From: an uncultured Bacteroidales bacterium | Lineage (GTDB): Bacteria > Bacteroidota > Bacteroidia > Bacteroidales > F082 | DNA length: 64,000 nucleotides | Assembly (NCBI GenBank): GCA_947303085.1 | Contig: CAMYXP010000001.1 | Location: 496,001 to 560,000, forward strand | Reading direction: 5' to 3' | Shown: positions 9,903 through 18,037 of the stretch, piece after piece | Position numbering within the stretch: position 1 is the first letter of the stretch | Layout of the letters: each line of letters opens with the position of its first letter | Position numbers and translations under genes: made by a program | The notes under the pieces: generated by a model | The model's database searches: none | Told to the model about the DNA's origin: nothing | What the model saw: only the letters and a program-made list of their open reading frames with translations

Positions 9903-11732
9903 ATGAGTAAAAGACAGAATTTTCGCAGAATACTTCATTACATCAAGCCATATTGGTTCAGCGTGATGATGAACATAGTGTTCAACATCTTGTCTATCGT
10001 TTTCTCGCTGTTCTCATTCTCGATGATAGTGCCGTTCCTCAACCTGCTTTTCAACCCTGAGAATCTCACCACCGTGAAGCCGGAATTCGCGCTCGACACC
10101 GACGCCTTGCTTGGAATGCTCGACTATTACGTGAGTTATATCATCATAGCGAAAGGACAGGCCGCGGCATTGGTCTTCATCTGCATCTTGCTTGTAGTGG
10201 CATTCTTCTTGAGAAACATCACCACATATTTTGCCTTGTATTTCATGGTTGGAGCGCGTGCAGGCACACTTCGCGACATCCGCAACGACCTTTACCGCAA
10301 AATCATGATTCTTCCGCTGTCGTTCTACAGCAAACATAAAAAAGGCGACATCATGGCTCGAATCACCACCGATGTGGTCGAGATAGAAGTGTCAATAATA
10401 AGTTATCTCGATGTTTTTATCAAATCACCACTGACAATTATAGCTTATCTGGCTTACATGCTCGGCGTGAGCTGGCGCCTGACGCTGTTTGTGCTTATCT
10501 TGTTGCCTATAGGCGGACTTATCATCGGAAAGATCGGTAAATCGTTGAAGAAAGACTCGCTCGAAGGACAGAACCGCTTCGCCGGAATGCTTGCCACCAT
10601 TGAGGAATCCATTGGCGGACTGCGTATCATCAAGGCATTTAATGCCATCGATTATTCATGCGAAAAATTCGGCGAGCAAAACGAAAAATACACCGGAATT
10701 TTGAAATTTGTCAACCGCAAGCGCGACTTGAGCTCCCCGATGAGCGAATTCCTCTCGTCGATAATCATCTCAATAGTGCTGTGGTTCGGCTCAACGCTGA
10801 TTCTTTCAGGAAATTCAGCAATCACAGCAGCCAATTTCATCGCTTACATAGTGGTGTTCTCGCAGATTATCTCTCCTGCGAAATCATTTACGCAAGGATT
10901 TTATAGCTTGCAAAAAGGTATGGCATCGGCCGACAGAATTTTCGAAGTGCTTGATGCTGAAGAGGTTATAGTTGAAAAACCAGATGCTCTTCTGCTCCCT
11001 GATTTCAAAGATTCTATTGTTTACGACGATGTGAGTTTCCATTATAATGAAAATGATGTCTTGAAAAATGTCAGCGTGACGATTCCGAAAGGCAGGATGA
11101 TAGCTCTTGTTGGCGAAAGCGGTGGCGGTAAATCGACTATGGTCGACCTGCTCCCTCGATTCTACGACGTGAGCAAAGGCAGTATCAAAATCGATGGCAT
11201 CGACATACGCGATTTCAGGATTTGCGATGTCCGTGGCTTGATGGGCATAGTGTCGCAGGAAAGCATCTTGTTTAACGACACTGTGTTCAACAACATCGCC
11301 TTCGGACTTGAACACGCCACTCGCGAAGACGTTATCGAGGCGGCGAAAATCGCCAACGCTCACGACTTCATCATGGAGATGGAAAACGGCTACGACACCT
11401 TGATTGGCGACCGAGGCATGAACCTTTCGGGCGGACAGCGACAGAGAATCAGCATAGCGAGAGCCGTGTTGAAGAACCCACCGATTCTGATTTTGGACGA
11501 GGCCACCTCATCGCTCGATACCGAGTCGGAACGCCTTGTACAAGAAGCACTTGCGAAGGTCATGACCAACAGGACTTCAATTGTCATCGCACACCGCCTG
11601 TCGACCATCCAGAACGCCGACGAGATACTGGTGATGGTGAAAGGACAAATCGTGGAACGCGGCAAACACGAAGAACTCATTGAAAAAGGTGGCGTTTACA
11701 AACGCCTCACCGACCTGCAGTCGTTCAATTAG
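9903..11732 (+). CDS. MsbA-like ABC exporter (fused membrane and ATPase domains)
   Basis: 609 residues. Six transmembrane helices occupy about 1-330, followed by a nucleotide-binding domain with Walker A GESGGGKST (about residue 406), ABC signature LSGGQRQR, Walker B ILILDEATSSLD and a switch His in IAHRLST. This single-chain half-transporter works as a homodimer. The family includes MsbA, which flips lipid A-core across the inner membrane, and multidrug exporters; sequence alone does not separate them. No lpxK or kdsB lies nearby to support the lipid A role. It starts two bases after purB. Confidence 0.92.
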   Translation: MSKRQNFRRILHYIKPYWFSVMMNIVFNILSIVFSLFSFSMIVPFLNLLFNPENLTTVKPEFALDTDALLGMLDYYVSYIIIAKGQAAALVFICILLVVAFFLRNITTYFALYFMVGARAGTLRDIRNDLYRKIMILPLSFYSKHKKGDIMARITTDVVEIEVSIISYLDVFIKSPLTIIAYLAYMLGVSWRLTLFVLILLPIGGLIIGKIGKSLKKDSLEGQNRFAGMLATIEESIGGLRIIKAFNAIDYSCEKFGEQNEKYTGILKFVNRKRDLSSPMSEFLSSIIISIVLWFGSTLILSGNSAITAANFIAYIVVFSQIISPAKSFTQGFYSLQKGMASADRIFEVLDAEEVIVEKPDALLLPDFKDSIVYDDVSFHYNENDVLKNVSVTIPKGRMIALVGESGGGKSTMVDLLPRFYDVSKGSIKIDGIDIRDFRICDVRGLMGIVSQESILFNDTVFNNIAFGLEHATREDVIEAAKIANAHDFIMEMENGYDTLIGDRGMNLSGGQRQRISIARAVLKNPPILILDEATSSLDTESERLVQEALAKVMTNRTSIVIAHRLSTIQNADEILVMVKGQIVERGKHEELIEKGGVYKRLTDLQSFN

Positions 11733-11766
11733 TTCAAAATAATGAGACACAAATTGAAAAAAGTAT

Positions 11767-11774
11767 TATTTTTG
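11767..11774 (+). promoter_or_regulatory. -7 box for the DUF5606 gene
   Basis: TATTTTTG followed by CGAA, 31 bases upstream of the ATG at 11806; the surrounding 70 bases are A/T-rich and non-coding. Confidence 0.55.
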
Positions 11775-11805
11775 CGAATATTTTAAATATAAATTAAAAT
11801 TTAAC

Positions 11806-12357
11806 ATGGATTTAAGTAAAGTTGTTGCTATTTCTGGCAAACCAGGTCTGTTCCTCGTTTCATCGCAGGGAGCAGGAAAACTTATCGTTGAATCGTTGCT
11901 TGACGGAAAAAAGACTCCGGCATTCGCCAACGACAAAATCAGTTCTCTCGAGGAAATCAGCATCTTCACCACTGGTGAGGACAAGCCTCTGAAGGAAGTT
12001 TTTATGAGCATTCATGAGAAAATGGGCGATAAAATCGATTTCGACCCTAAGAAAGCATCACCTGTCGAGTTGAGAGAGAAGTTCTTGCTCGTGTTGCCTG
12101 ACTACGACGAAGACGCTGTATATCAATCAGATATGAAAAAAGTGTTCCAGTGGTACCAGCTTCTTAACGACAAGGGTATTCTCGATTTCAGCGTTGAGAA
12201 TAAAGAGGAGGTTAAGGCTGAGGAAGCACCGGCAGAGAAGAAGGCAGTGAAGAAGACCACGACAAAGAAGGCGGCACCTAAGGCAGCTGCAAAAGAAAAC
12301 GTGAAGGCTGCAGCTGCACCGGCAACAAAATCGACAAAAAAACCGAAAAAGGTGTAA
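11806..12357 (+). CDS. DUF5606-family protein with a basic Ala/Lys tail
   Basis: 183 residues. The N-terminal 140 or so match the Bacteroidota family DUF5606: an opening LSKVVAISGKPGLF, ISSLEEISIFT, PLKEVF, and an internal DPKKASPVELREKF block followed by LPDYDEDAVY. The function of the family is unknown to me. The last 45 residues are low-complexity, rich in Lys, Ala, Thr and Pro (KKTTTKKAAPKAAAK), resembling the tails of histone-like or nucleic-acid-binding proteins; that tail is the part most likely to vary between relatives. No signal peptide or membrane segment. It has its own promoter and is followed by repeats before pyrK. Confidence 0.75.
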   Translation: MDLSKVVAISGKPGLFLVSSQGAGKLIVESLLDGKKTPAFANDKISSLEEISIFTTGEDKPLKEVFMSIHEKMGDKIDFDPKKASPVELREKFLLVLPDYDEDAVYQSDMKKVFQWYQLLNDKGILDFSVENKEEVKAEEAPAEKKAVKKTTTKKAAPKAAAKENVKAAAAPATKSTKKPKKV

Positions 12358-12385
12358 GAGTCTTTAGACCTTAGACTTTAGTCGT
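12358..12385. repeat. Intergenic seven-base repeat array (locus G)
   Basis: Directly after the DUF5606 stop: GAGTCTT, TAGACCT, TAGACTT, TAGTCGT, four units in strict seven-base register, running straight into the palindromic element at 12384. Confidence 0.65.
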
Positions 12386-12425
12386 CATTTCGACTGGAGC
12401 GAAGCGGAATGGAGGAATCTCCGAC
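12384..12425. repeat. Intergenic copy of the GTCATTCCGAGCG-type repeat element
   Basis: GTCATTTCGACTGGAGCGAA, then GCGGAATGGAGGAATCTCC. It shares the GTCATT...GAGCG...AGCG...GGAATCTC skeleton with the copies inside murB and pcrA but is longer by an inner insertion. It ends 11 bases before the pyrK ATG, so it lies in the pyrK leader. Confidence 0.7.
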
Positions 12426-12436
12426 TTAATCTTTAT

Positions 12437-13228
12437 ATGAAAACTATTATTGATTTTCAAATAATCGAAAAACAATCGTTTCCGAGGGCGGCGTTGTTGA
12501 AATTGAAATCGACGACGCCGTTGCCGGAAATTTGTGGCGGTCAGTTCGTGAATGTTCGTGTCGACGGCTGCGACAAGGCCTATCTGCGTCGCCCGATATC
12601 TATCCACGACGTTGATTATCAGAATAATACAATCGATTTGCTGATTCAGGAAAAGCACGAGGGAACGAAGACCCTGTGCGCATTGCCTGTTGGGGCGAAG
12701 GTGAACATCGTGTTGCCGTTGGGCAACGGATTCACCATGCCTGAAAAAGATGATAACGTTCTGTTGGTCGGCGGTGGCATCGGAATCGCACCGTTGCTGT
12801 ATTTTGCGAAAACGATACATGACAATATTCAGGGTAAAGATGCAATGAATCGTGTCTGTACCGGGGTGCATTTCCTGTTGGGTGGCCGCACAAAAGACGA
12901 CCTGATGTTGTTGGAACGTTTTCGTTCGGTCGGCGACGTGTTCATCACCACCAACGACGGCTCGATGGGCGAGAAAGGATTCGTGACCGAGCATTCCTTG
13001 TGGAATACGATGAAAATCAATAAGATATATGCCTGTGGCCCTATGCCGATGATGAAGGCACTGGCCAAGATGGCACATGAAAAAGGTATCTGGTGTGAGG
13101 TTTCATTAGAAAATCAGATGGCATGCGGCATAGGTGCCTGTCTGTGCTGCGTGGAAAACACAAAAGAAGGCAATTTGTGCGTATGTAAAGAAGGTCCGGT
13201 GTTTAATATTGAGAGGTTGTTATGGTAA
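12437..13228 (+). CDS. pyrK: Dihydroorotate dehydrogenase electron-transfer subunit PyrK
   Basis: 263 residues. A ferredoxin-reductase-like FAD domain with RRPISIHD near residue 50 is followed by an NAD-binding segment ([12 protein letters not shown]) and a C-terminal [2Fe-2S] site at Cys230, Cys235, Cys238 and Cys248 or Cys250. PyrK passes electrons from the FMN of PyrD to NAD+, making the class 1B enzyme of de novo pyrimidine synthesis. It overlaps pyrD by seven bases, as expected for a stoichiometric complex. ATG 12437 gives the canonical length; a repeat element lies just upstream. Confidence 0.95.
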   Translation: MKTIIDFQIIEKQSFPRAALLKLKSTTPLPEICGGQFVNVRVDGCDKAYLRRPISIHDVDYQNNTIDLLIQEKHEGTKTLCALPVGAKVNIVLPLGNGFTMPEKDDNVLLVGGGIGIAPLLYFAKTIHDNIQGKDAMNRVCTGVHFLLGGRTKDDLMLLERFRSVGDVFITTNDGSMGEKGFVTEHSLWNTMKINKIYACGPMPMMKALAKMAHEKGIWCEVSLENQMACGIGACLCCVENTKEGNLCVCKEGPVFNIERLLW

Positions 13229-14133
13229 AGACTGAAATAAAACTCAAGGGTCTGACCCTGAAAAACCCCGTCATGACGGCATCGGGGACGTTCGGCTACG
13301 GCGAGGAATACGCCGATTTTGTTGACCTTTCGGAACTCGGCGGCATCATCATGAAAGGCACGACGCTGCATCACCGTGAAGGTAATCCGTATCCGAGAAT
13401 GGCCGAAACGCCGATGGGAATGCTTAACTGCGTCGGACTTCAAAACAAAGGCGTCGACTACTTCATCAAGACGATTTATCCGCGCATCAGACATTTCGAC
13501 ACCAATGTGTTGGTTAACGTAAGTGGCTCAAACATAGACGATTACGTTACTGCAGCCGCAAAGATTGATGCGTTGGATGATATTCCGGCCATCGAGTTGA
13601 ATGTTTCATGCCCCAACGTGAAACAAGGCGGCATGGCATTTGGCGTGACATGCTCGGGAATAGAGCAGGTTGTGAAGGCAGTTCGTGAGGTTTACCACAA
13701 ACATTTGATGGTGAAGCTTTCGCCGAATGTGACAAACATCGCTGAGATTGCGCTCGCTGCCGAGGCGGCAGGTGCTGATTCCGTCTCCTTAATAAATACA
13801 TTGCTCGGAATGGCTATCGATGCCGAGGCAAGAAAACCAGTTTTGTCGATGGTAACTGGCGGATTATCAGGCGCTTGCGTGAAGCCTGTGGCGTTGCGCA
13901 TGGTGTGGCAGGTGTCGAAAGCGGTGAAGATCCCAGTCATCGGTTTGGGCGGCATCTCGTCGGCCACCGACGCTATAGAATTCCTGCTTGCCGGAGCCTC
14001 TGCTATCCAAATAGGCACCGCCAACTTCATCGACCCCGCAATCTCCGCCAAAGTCGCCAAAGGCATTACGGAATATTGCGAAAAGCATGGGGTAGAGGAT
14101 GTGAATGAACTCGTTGGGGGATTGATTCTGTAG
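13222..14133 (+). CDS. pyrD: Dihydroorotate dehydrogenase, class 1B catalytic subunit
   Basis: 303 residues, a TIM barrel with FMN. The catalytic base is Cys130 in [10 protein letters not shown]; Cys instead of Ser at this site marks class 1 enzymes, and the adjacent pyrK marks subclass 1B (NAD+-linked). The phosphate-binding loop is in [14 protein letters not shown] and the following [10 protein letters not shown]. It oxidises dihydroorotate to orotate in the cytoplasm. The gene begins inside the last codons of pyrK. pyrF is 12 kb away on the other strand, so pyrimidine genes are not clustered here. Confidence 0.97.
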   Translation: MVKTEIKLKGLTLKNPVMTASGTFGYGEEYADFVDLSELGGIIMKGTTLHHREGNPYPRMAETPMGMLNCVGLQNKGVDYFIKTIYPRIRHFDTNVLVNVSGSNIDDYVTAAAKIDALDDIPAIELNVSCPNVKQGGMAFGVTCSGIEQVVKAVREVYHKHLMVKLSPNVTNIAEIALAAEAAGADSVSLINTLLGMAIDAEARKPVLSMVTGGLSGACVKPVALRMVWQVSKAVKIPVIGLGGISSATDAIEFLLAGASAIQIGTANFIDPAISAKVAKGITEYCEKHGVEDVNELVGGLIL

Positions 14134-14137
14134 TTTT

Positions 14138-15283
14138 TTACACAATGTTAACCTCCGGCTTGATTTCAATTCCGAATTTTTCTTTTACCGAATCCTGAAT
14201 TTTCTTCATCAAATCAAGGATTTCTTGGGGGGTGCCGCCTCCGTAGTGGACTAGGACGAGCGCCTGCTTGTCCCAAACGCCAACATGGTTTTCACGATAA
14301 CCTTTCCAGCCGGCACGGTCGATTAACCAACCAGTAGGGATTTTTACTAACGACTGAGAAGCAGCATTGTCATTCCGAGCGCAGCGAGGAATCTCATTCT
14401 GTTCGGCAGTTACCGGATATGACGGCACATCCTGATAAACTTTCTTTAACTTCAAATACTTTTCTTCGCTGACTATCGCATTCTGGAAGAAACTTCCGAC
14501 ACTCCCCACAACCCCAACTTCAGGCAACTTTTCCGCCCTGATTGTCTTCACCGTTGTTGCCACATCTTGAATTGTTGGATTTGTTATATTTTTGGAAATC
14601 AAATAATTAAGGATATTACCGTAATCCAATTTCAATTCACCACGTTTTTTCAAAACGAAATCGACGGCGAAAATCAGGTACAAGGCATGCCTTGTACCTA
14701 CGGGTAATGATTTGTCATCACGTTGGGACAACGCATGCGTTGCCCGATTGGAAATCAATTCCTTAAAAACGGAATTTCGATACGAAAAATGGCATTCTTC
14801 ATTACTAAAAACCTTGGTTTCGCCAGTCATCAAATCAACCGTATGAACCTGATAAATCGTATCTTTCACCTCTGCGCCGTACGCCCCTATGTTCTGAACA
14901 GGCGCCGCCCCGACCTTACCAGGGATGTCGGCGAGATTTTCCAAAACGTAAAGGCCTTTTGAAACAGTATAATCGACAAAATCTTTCCAAACCTCGCCGC
15001 AATAACAGCGTATCTTCACGGTTTCATCATTTTCTTCCAGCGTTTCTATGCCTTTCAGATTGGGATAAACCACAAAACCATCGAAAAATTCGGAGGAGAA
15101 AAGGATGTTGCTGCCGCCACTGAGAATAAGGTGGCGCGATTGTTTGAATTCAGGATTTTTAATCAAATCATGAATGTCATCCATCGATTTTAATTCCTGA
15201 AAATACCGCACCTTCACGTCGAAACCGAAGGTGTTGAACTCGCGCAACGAAAAATTTTTCTCCATTTCTGAAATTTTTTTCAA
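14138..15283 (-). CDS. murB: UDP-N-acetylenolpyruvoylglucosamine reductase MurB, carrying two in-frame repeat insertions
   Basis: 381 residues against about 335-345 for the usual type I enzyme. The fold is intact: FAD-binding ILSGGSNIL (about 53-61), Arg169 in YRNS, the proton-donor Ser in GSVGSFFQNA (about 260-269), and the terminal KPEVNIV with the catalytic Glu. The extra length falls at two places where a palindromic repeat is translated: residues 180-203 (14677-14745) and 297-305 (14369-14395). Both lie between conserved blocks, at positions expected to be loops. MurB reduces enolpyruvyl-UDP-GlcNAc to UDP-MurNAc with NADPH. The conserved motifs argue it is functional. It is convergent with pyrD, four bases apart. 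Confidence 0.95.
   Translation of the reverse strand: MKKISEMEKNFSLREFNTFGFDVKVRYFQELKSMDDIHDLIKNPEFKQSRHLILSGGSNILFSSEFFDGFVVYPNLKGIETLEENDETVKIRCYCGEVWKDFVDYTVSKGLYVLENLADIPGKVGAAPVQNIGAYGAEVKDTIYQVHTVDLMTGETKVFSNEECHFSYRNSVFKELISNRATHALSQRDDKSLPVGTRHALYLIFAVDFVLKKRGELKLDYGNILNYLISKNITNPTIQDVATTVKTIRAEKLPEVGVVGSVGSFFQNAIVSEEKYLKLKKVYQDVPSYPVTAEQNEIPRCARNDNAASQSLVKIPTGWLIDRAGWKGYRENHVGVWDKQALVLVHYGGGTPQEILDLMKKIQDSVKEKFGIEIKPEVNIV
14369..14395. repeat. Palindromic repeat inside murB, copy 1
   Basis: Plus strand reads GT, CATTCCGAGCGCAGCGAGGA, ATCTC. In the minus-strand murB frame it is translated as EIPRCARND (residues 297-305), between the conserved YPV and KIPTGWLI blocks. A 23-base core is identical to the copy in pcrA. 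Confidence 0.8.
14677..14745. repeat. Double-palindrome repeat inside murB, copy 2
   Basis: A 22-base perfect palindrome at 14677-14698 (GGTACAAGGCA and its complement), a 26-base spacer, then a near-perfect palindrome at 14725-14745 centred on CAACGCATGCGTTG. Both centres share GCATGC. The whole block is in frame and encodes MurB residues 180-203, between FKELISN and YLIFAV. Confidence 0.8.
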
Positions 15284-15350
15284 AAATAGAGAAATTTTGT
15301 CAAACTACAACGGAAAATCTGTAATTTTATAGCTTGAAATTTGAAATGCA

Positions 15351-16472
15351 TTGAAACGTGTTATCGTCTCGGTAATCAATGACTTAGTGACTGACCAGCG
15401 TGTCAACAAGTCGTGCCTGACCCTCCAAAAGGCGGGGTTTGAAGTGCTTCTTGTGGGTCGTCGACAGCGGAAATCACCTCCGATGGATGAACGGCCATAC
15501 GATTCGCATCGCATGAAACTACTGTTCGAGAAAGGTCCGTTTTTCTATGCCGAGTTCAATATCCGACTTTTCATTTTTTTACTTTTTCATCGCTGCAACT
15601 GTTTGCTATCCAACGATTTAGATACTTTATTGCCTAACTTTTGGATTTCAAAGCTGAAACGCATCCCGCTCATTTACGACAGTCACGAATATTTTACCGA
15701 AGTGCCTGAGTTGGTGAGCCGTCCGAAGGTGCAGCGGGTGTGGAAACGCATTGAGGAATATGTTGTGCCGAAATTGCCTGAGATGATAACTGTTTGCCAA
15801 TCGATTGCAGACCTTTTCCATCAAAAATATGGTATAAAAGTCCACATCATCCGCAATATTCCGATGCGAGCCATGCTGCCGGCTACGGCTTCACGCGAGG
15901 AGGTCGGCCTCGACCAGAACAAGCATATTCTAGTGCTTCAAGGATCTGGAATTAATATCCATCGAGGCTCGGAAGAACTTGTCGATGCGATGGCATATCT
16001 TGATGATTGTCAATTGGTTATAATCGGTGGAGGAGATGTGCTTCCGATACTGAAAGAGAAAGTTGCAACGAATCATTGGGACGACCGAGTGAAGTTTTTT
16101 CCGCGCATGCCTTATCAGAAAATGATGGCTATAACGCAGCTGGCTGAACTTGGCTTTACCCTCGACAAAGACACCAATCTGAATTATAAATTCAGTTTGC
16201 CGAACAAATTGTTCGATTATATCCAGGCCGGAGTGCCGATCATCGCATCGCATCTTACTGAGATTGAACGAATCATAACTCATTATAACATAGGCACTTT
16301 TATCGAAAATCACGAACCTGAAACCATTGCTGAAACCATTAAAAACGCATTAGCCGATGAGGATAAATTGGTGCAATGGAAAAAGAATCTGAAAATAGCG
16401 GCTGAAGAGCTTTGTTGGGAGAACGAACAGCAGACATTGCTGAATATTTACTCGCATTATCAGAATTGCTAA
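15351..16472 (+). CDS. GT4-like glycosyltransferase
   Basis: 373 residues with a GT-B layout: an N-terminal domain opening RVIVSVINDLVTDQRV, the central IYDSHEYFTEVPEL, and a C-terminal sugar-nucleotide domain with VLQGSGINIHRGSEELV, QLVIIGGGD and SLPNKLFDYIQAGVPIIAS (about 270-300), the usual donor-binding E/D-phosphate region. The start must be TTG at 15351: the ATG at 15346 is out of frame and the next in-frame ATG would remove conserved N-terminal residues. A TAATTTTA box precedes it. The acceptor is unknown; a surface polysaccharide or glycan role is likely. It is convergent with a GT2 gene, overlapping by four bases. Confidence 0.85.
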   Translation: MKRVIVSVINDLVTDQRVNKSCLTLQKAGFEVLLVGRRQRKSPPMDERPYDSHRMKLLFEKGPFFYAEFNIRLFIFLLFHRCNCLLSNDLDTLLPNFWISKLKRIPLIYDSHEYFTEVPELVSRPKVQRVWKRIEEYVVPKLPEMITVCQSIADLFHQKYGIKVHIIRNIPMRAMLPATASREEVGLDQNKHILVLQGSGINIHRGSEELVDAMAYLDDCQLVIIGGGDVLPILKEKVATNHWDDRVKFFPRMPYQKMMAITQLAELGFTLDKDTNLNYKFSLPNKLFDYIQAGVPIIASHLTEIERIITHYNIGTFIENHEPETIAETIKNALADEDKLVQWKKNLKIAAEELCWENEQQTLLNIYSHYQNC

Positions 16473-17359
16473 TCTTTTATCGAAAGATAATAGCCTAACT
16501 TATAGAAATTCAATAATTTGATTTTTGGTTTGTCGCCGATGAGGTTTTTGCGGATGCAGTTGGTGAACGGCTTGTATGCCAGCAAATACAATGAAATCAT
16601 GTGATTTTTCTGCATGCTCTCGACTTTGGCAAGCAAAGGGGAGTAGCCAATCAAATCGTGGCGCAGGGTGTGGAGCGTGTGCATGGCCTCCTCGACTTTA
16701 GCGATATAGGTTGCATTGCTTTCGAAATGTGTAATCGCTACTGGATTATCTATGTGATTGATTTTCAAATTGTTTTCACAAAGAGTTTTGCCCCATAACA
16801 CGTCCTCGTAGCCATATCCGGGCACTGTTTCGTCGAGCGGATGGGCAAGCATGACATCGCGGCGCACCATGAAATTGGAGGTTCTGAAACTCTTGTATGG
16901 TCGTTGCTGCCGCTGACTTGCACTATGTTTCAGCTCGACACTTTTCTCGTATTGATATCTCAGGTTATGCCTGGCGAGCTGTTTGTCGGTCTCGGCGAAG
17001 ATGCCTCCGTTGACCACATCAGCTTGTTCTTGTTCTAGATATTTTTTAAGGAAATCCTCGTTGTTGATTTTCACGTTGCAGTCGAGGAAAAGCAGCCAGT
17101 CGAAGAGGGCGTTTTGTGCCAAATAGTTGCGGTTTGCAGCGCGCCCGAGGTTTTCAGTGCGGTGCAACACTTGGCAATTCTCCAGCGTCGCGATGATTTC
17201 GTTCTGTTTGATGGCCTCCGGATCAGTGGAGTTGTCGTCGGAAACGATGATTTCGTACTGAAGTCCGTCGACCATTGAAGCTATCTTTTGAAGAGCCTCA
17301 ACTTGATGCAGACAGGCATCGTTACGCGTTGGAATCAATATGGAGAGCTGCCGAATCAT
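16469..17359 (-). CDS. Family 2 glycosyltransferase
   Basis: 296 residues with a GT-A fold: opening QLSILIPTRNDA, EIIVSDDNSTD (about 38-48) as the nucleotide-binding Asp pair, and LLFLDCNVKI (about 90) in place of the classic DxD. A downstream GYGYEDVLWG (about 190) matches the ED motif of the catalytic base. There are no transmembrane helices, so it is cytoplasmic or peripheral. It overlaps the upstream FtsE-like gene by four bases (ATGA), so it probably belongs to the lemA-TPM-ftsE transcript. Donor and acceptor are not evident. Confidence 0.87.
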   Translation of the reverse strand: MIRQLSILIPTRNDACLHQVEALQKIASMVDGLQYEIIVSDDNSTDPEAIKQNEIIATLENCQVLHRTENLGRAANRNYLAQNALFDWLLFLDCNVKINNEDFLKKYLEQEQADVVNGGIFAETDKQLARHNLRYQYEKSVELKHSASQRQQRPYKSFRTSNFMVRRDVMLAHPLDETVPGYGYEDVLWGKTLCENNLKINHIDNPVAITHFESNATYIAKVEEAMHTLHTLRHDLIGYSPLLAKVESMQKNHMISLYLLAYKPFTNCIRKNLIGDKPKIKLLNFYKLGYYLSIKD

Positions 17360-18027
17360 GCTGTTTTCTCTCGTATTGTGCCGTCGGCGCAGCTTATCAC
17401 GCGTGAAGGATATTTCAAGATAAGGTTGTAGTTGTGTGTCGCCATCAGAATGGTGGTGCCGTTGTCGCGGATCTTCATTATGAGTTTCATGATGTCGTTG
17501 GTGGTCTCAGGGTCGAGGTTGCCCGTCGGCTCGTCTGCCAAAATGACACTCGGGCTGTTTAGCAGCGCTCTCGCGATGGCCACGCTTTGTTGTTCGCCAC
17601 CCGAAAGCTGGTGCGGCATCGACTTTCTTTTGCCTTGAAGGCCAACGAGTTGCAGCACTTCGTCTATGCGTCGGTTGATGCCGTCTTCCTCTTCCCAGCC
17701 AGTGGCTTTAAGCACAAATGAGAGGTTTTGCTCCACATTTCTGTCGTAAAGTAGCTGAAAATCCTGGAACACTATGCCGATTTTGCGTCTCAGCATCGGG
17801 ATTTCCTTACGTTTTATGTCGTTGAGGTTAAACCCTGCGATGCTGAAACTGCCGTCAATTGCCGGAATATCGGCGTAAAGTGTCTTCAGCAGCGACGATT
17901 TGCCTGAGCCGCTTCGTCCAATTAAATACACGAATTCGCCTTCGTTGATCTCGAGGTTTATGTCCTTGAGAATCAATCGTTCATGCTGAAAAACACTTCC
18001 GTTTTTTATTGAAATCACATTACTCAT
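17356..18027 (-). CDS. ftsE: FtsE-like cell-division ABC ATPase
   Basis: 223 residues from ATG 18027 (MSNVISIKNGSV). The frame stays open for 74 further codons upstream, but that stretch is the antisense of the Gly-rich TPM tail and is rejected. Walker A is GRSGSGKSS (about 37-45), signature LSGGEQQ, Walker B VILADEPTGNLD, switch MATHNYN. The closest family is FtsE/LolD-type: short, with a TGNLD extension. FtsE pairs with the membrane protein FtsX to activate periplasmic wall hydrolases; no ftsX is adjacent, which is usual in Bacteroidota, so the ftsE name rests on family resemblance. Confidence 0.8.
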   Translation of the reverse strand: MSNVISIKNGSVFQHERLILKDINLEINEGEFVYLIGRSGSGKSSLLKTLYADIPAIDGSFSIAGFNLNDIKRKEIPMLRRKIGIVFQDFQLLYDRNVEQNLSFVLKATGWEEEDGINRRIDEVLQLVGLQGKRKSMPHQLSGGEQQSVAIARALLNSPSVILADEPTGNLDPETTNDIMKLIMKIRDNGTTILMATHNYNLILKYPSRVISCADGTIREKTA

Positions 18028-18037
18028 AATGCATTTT

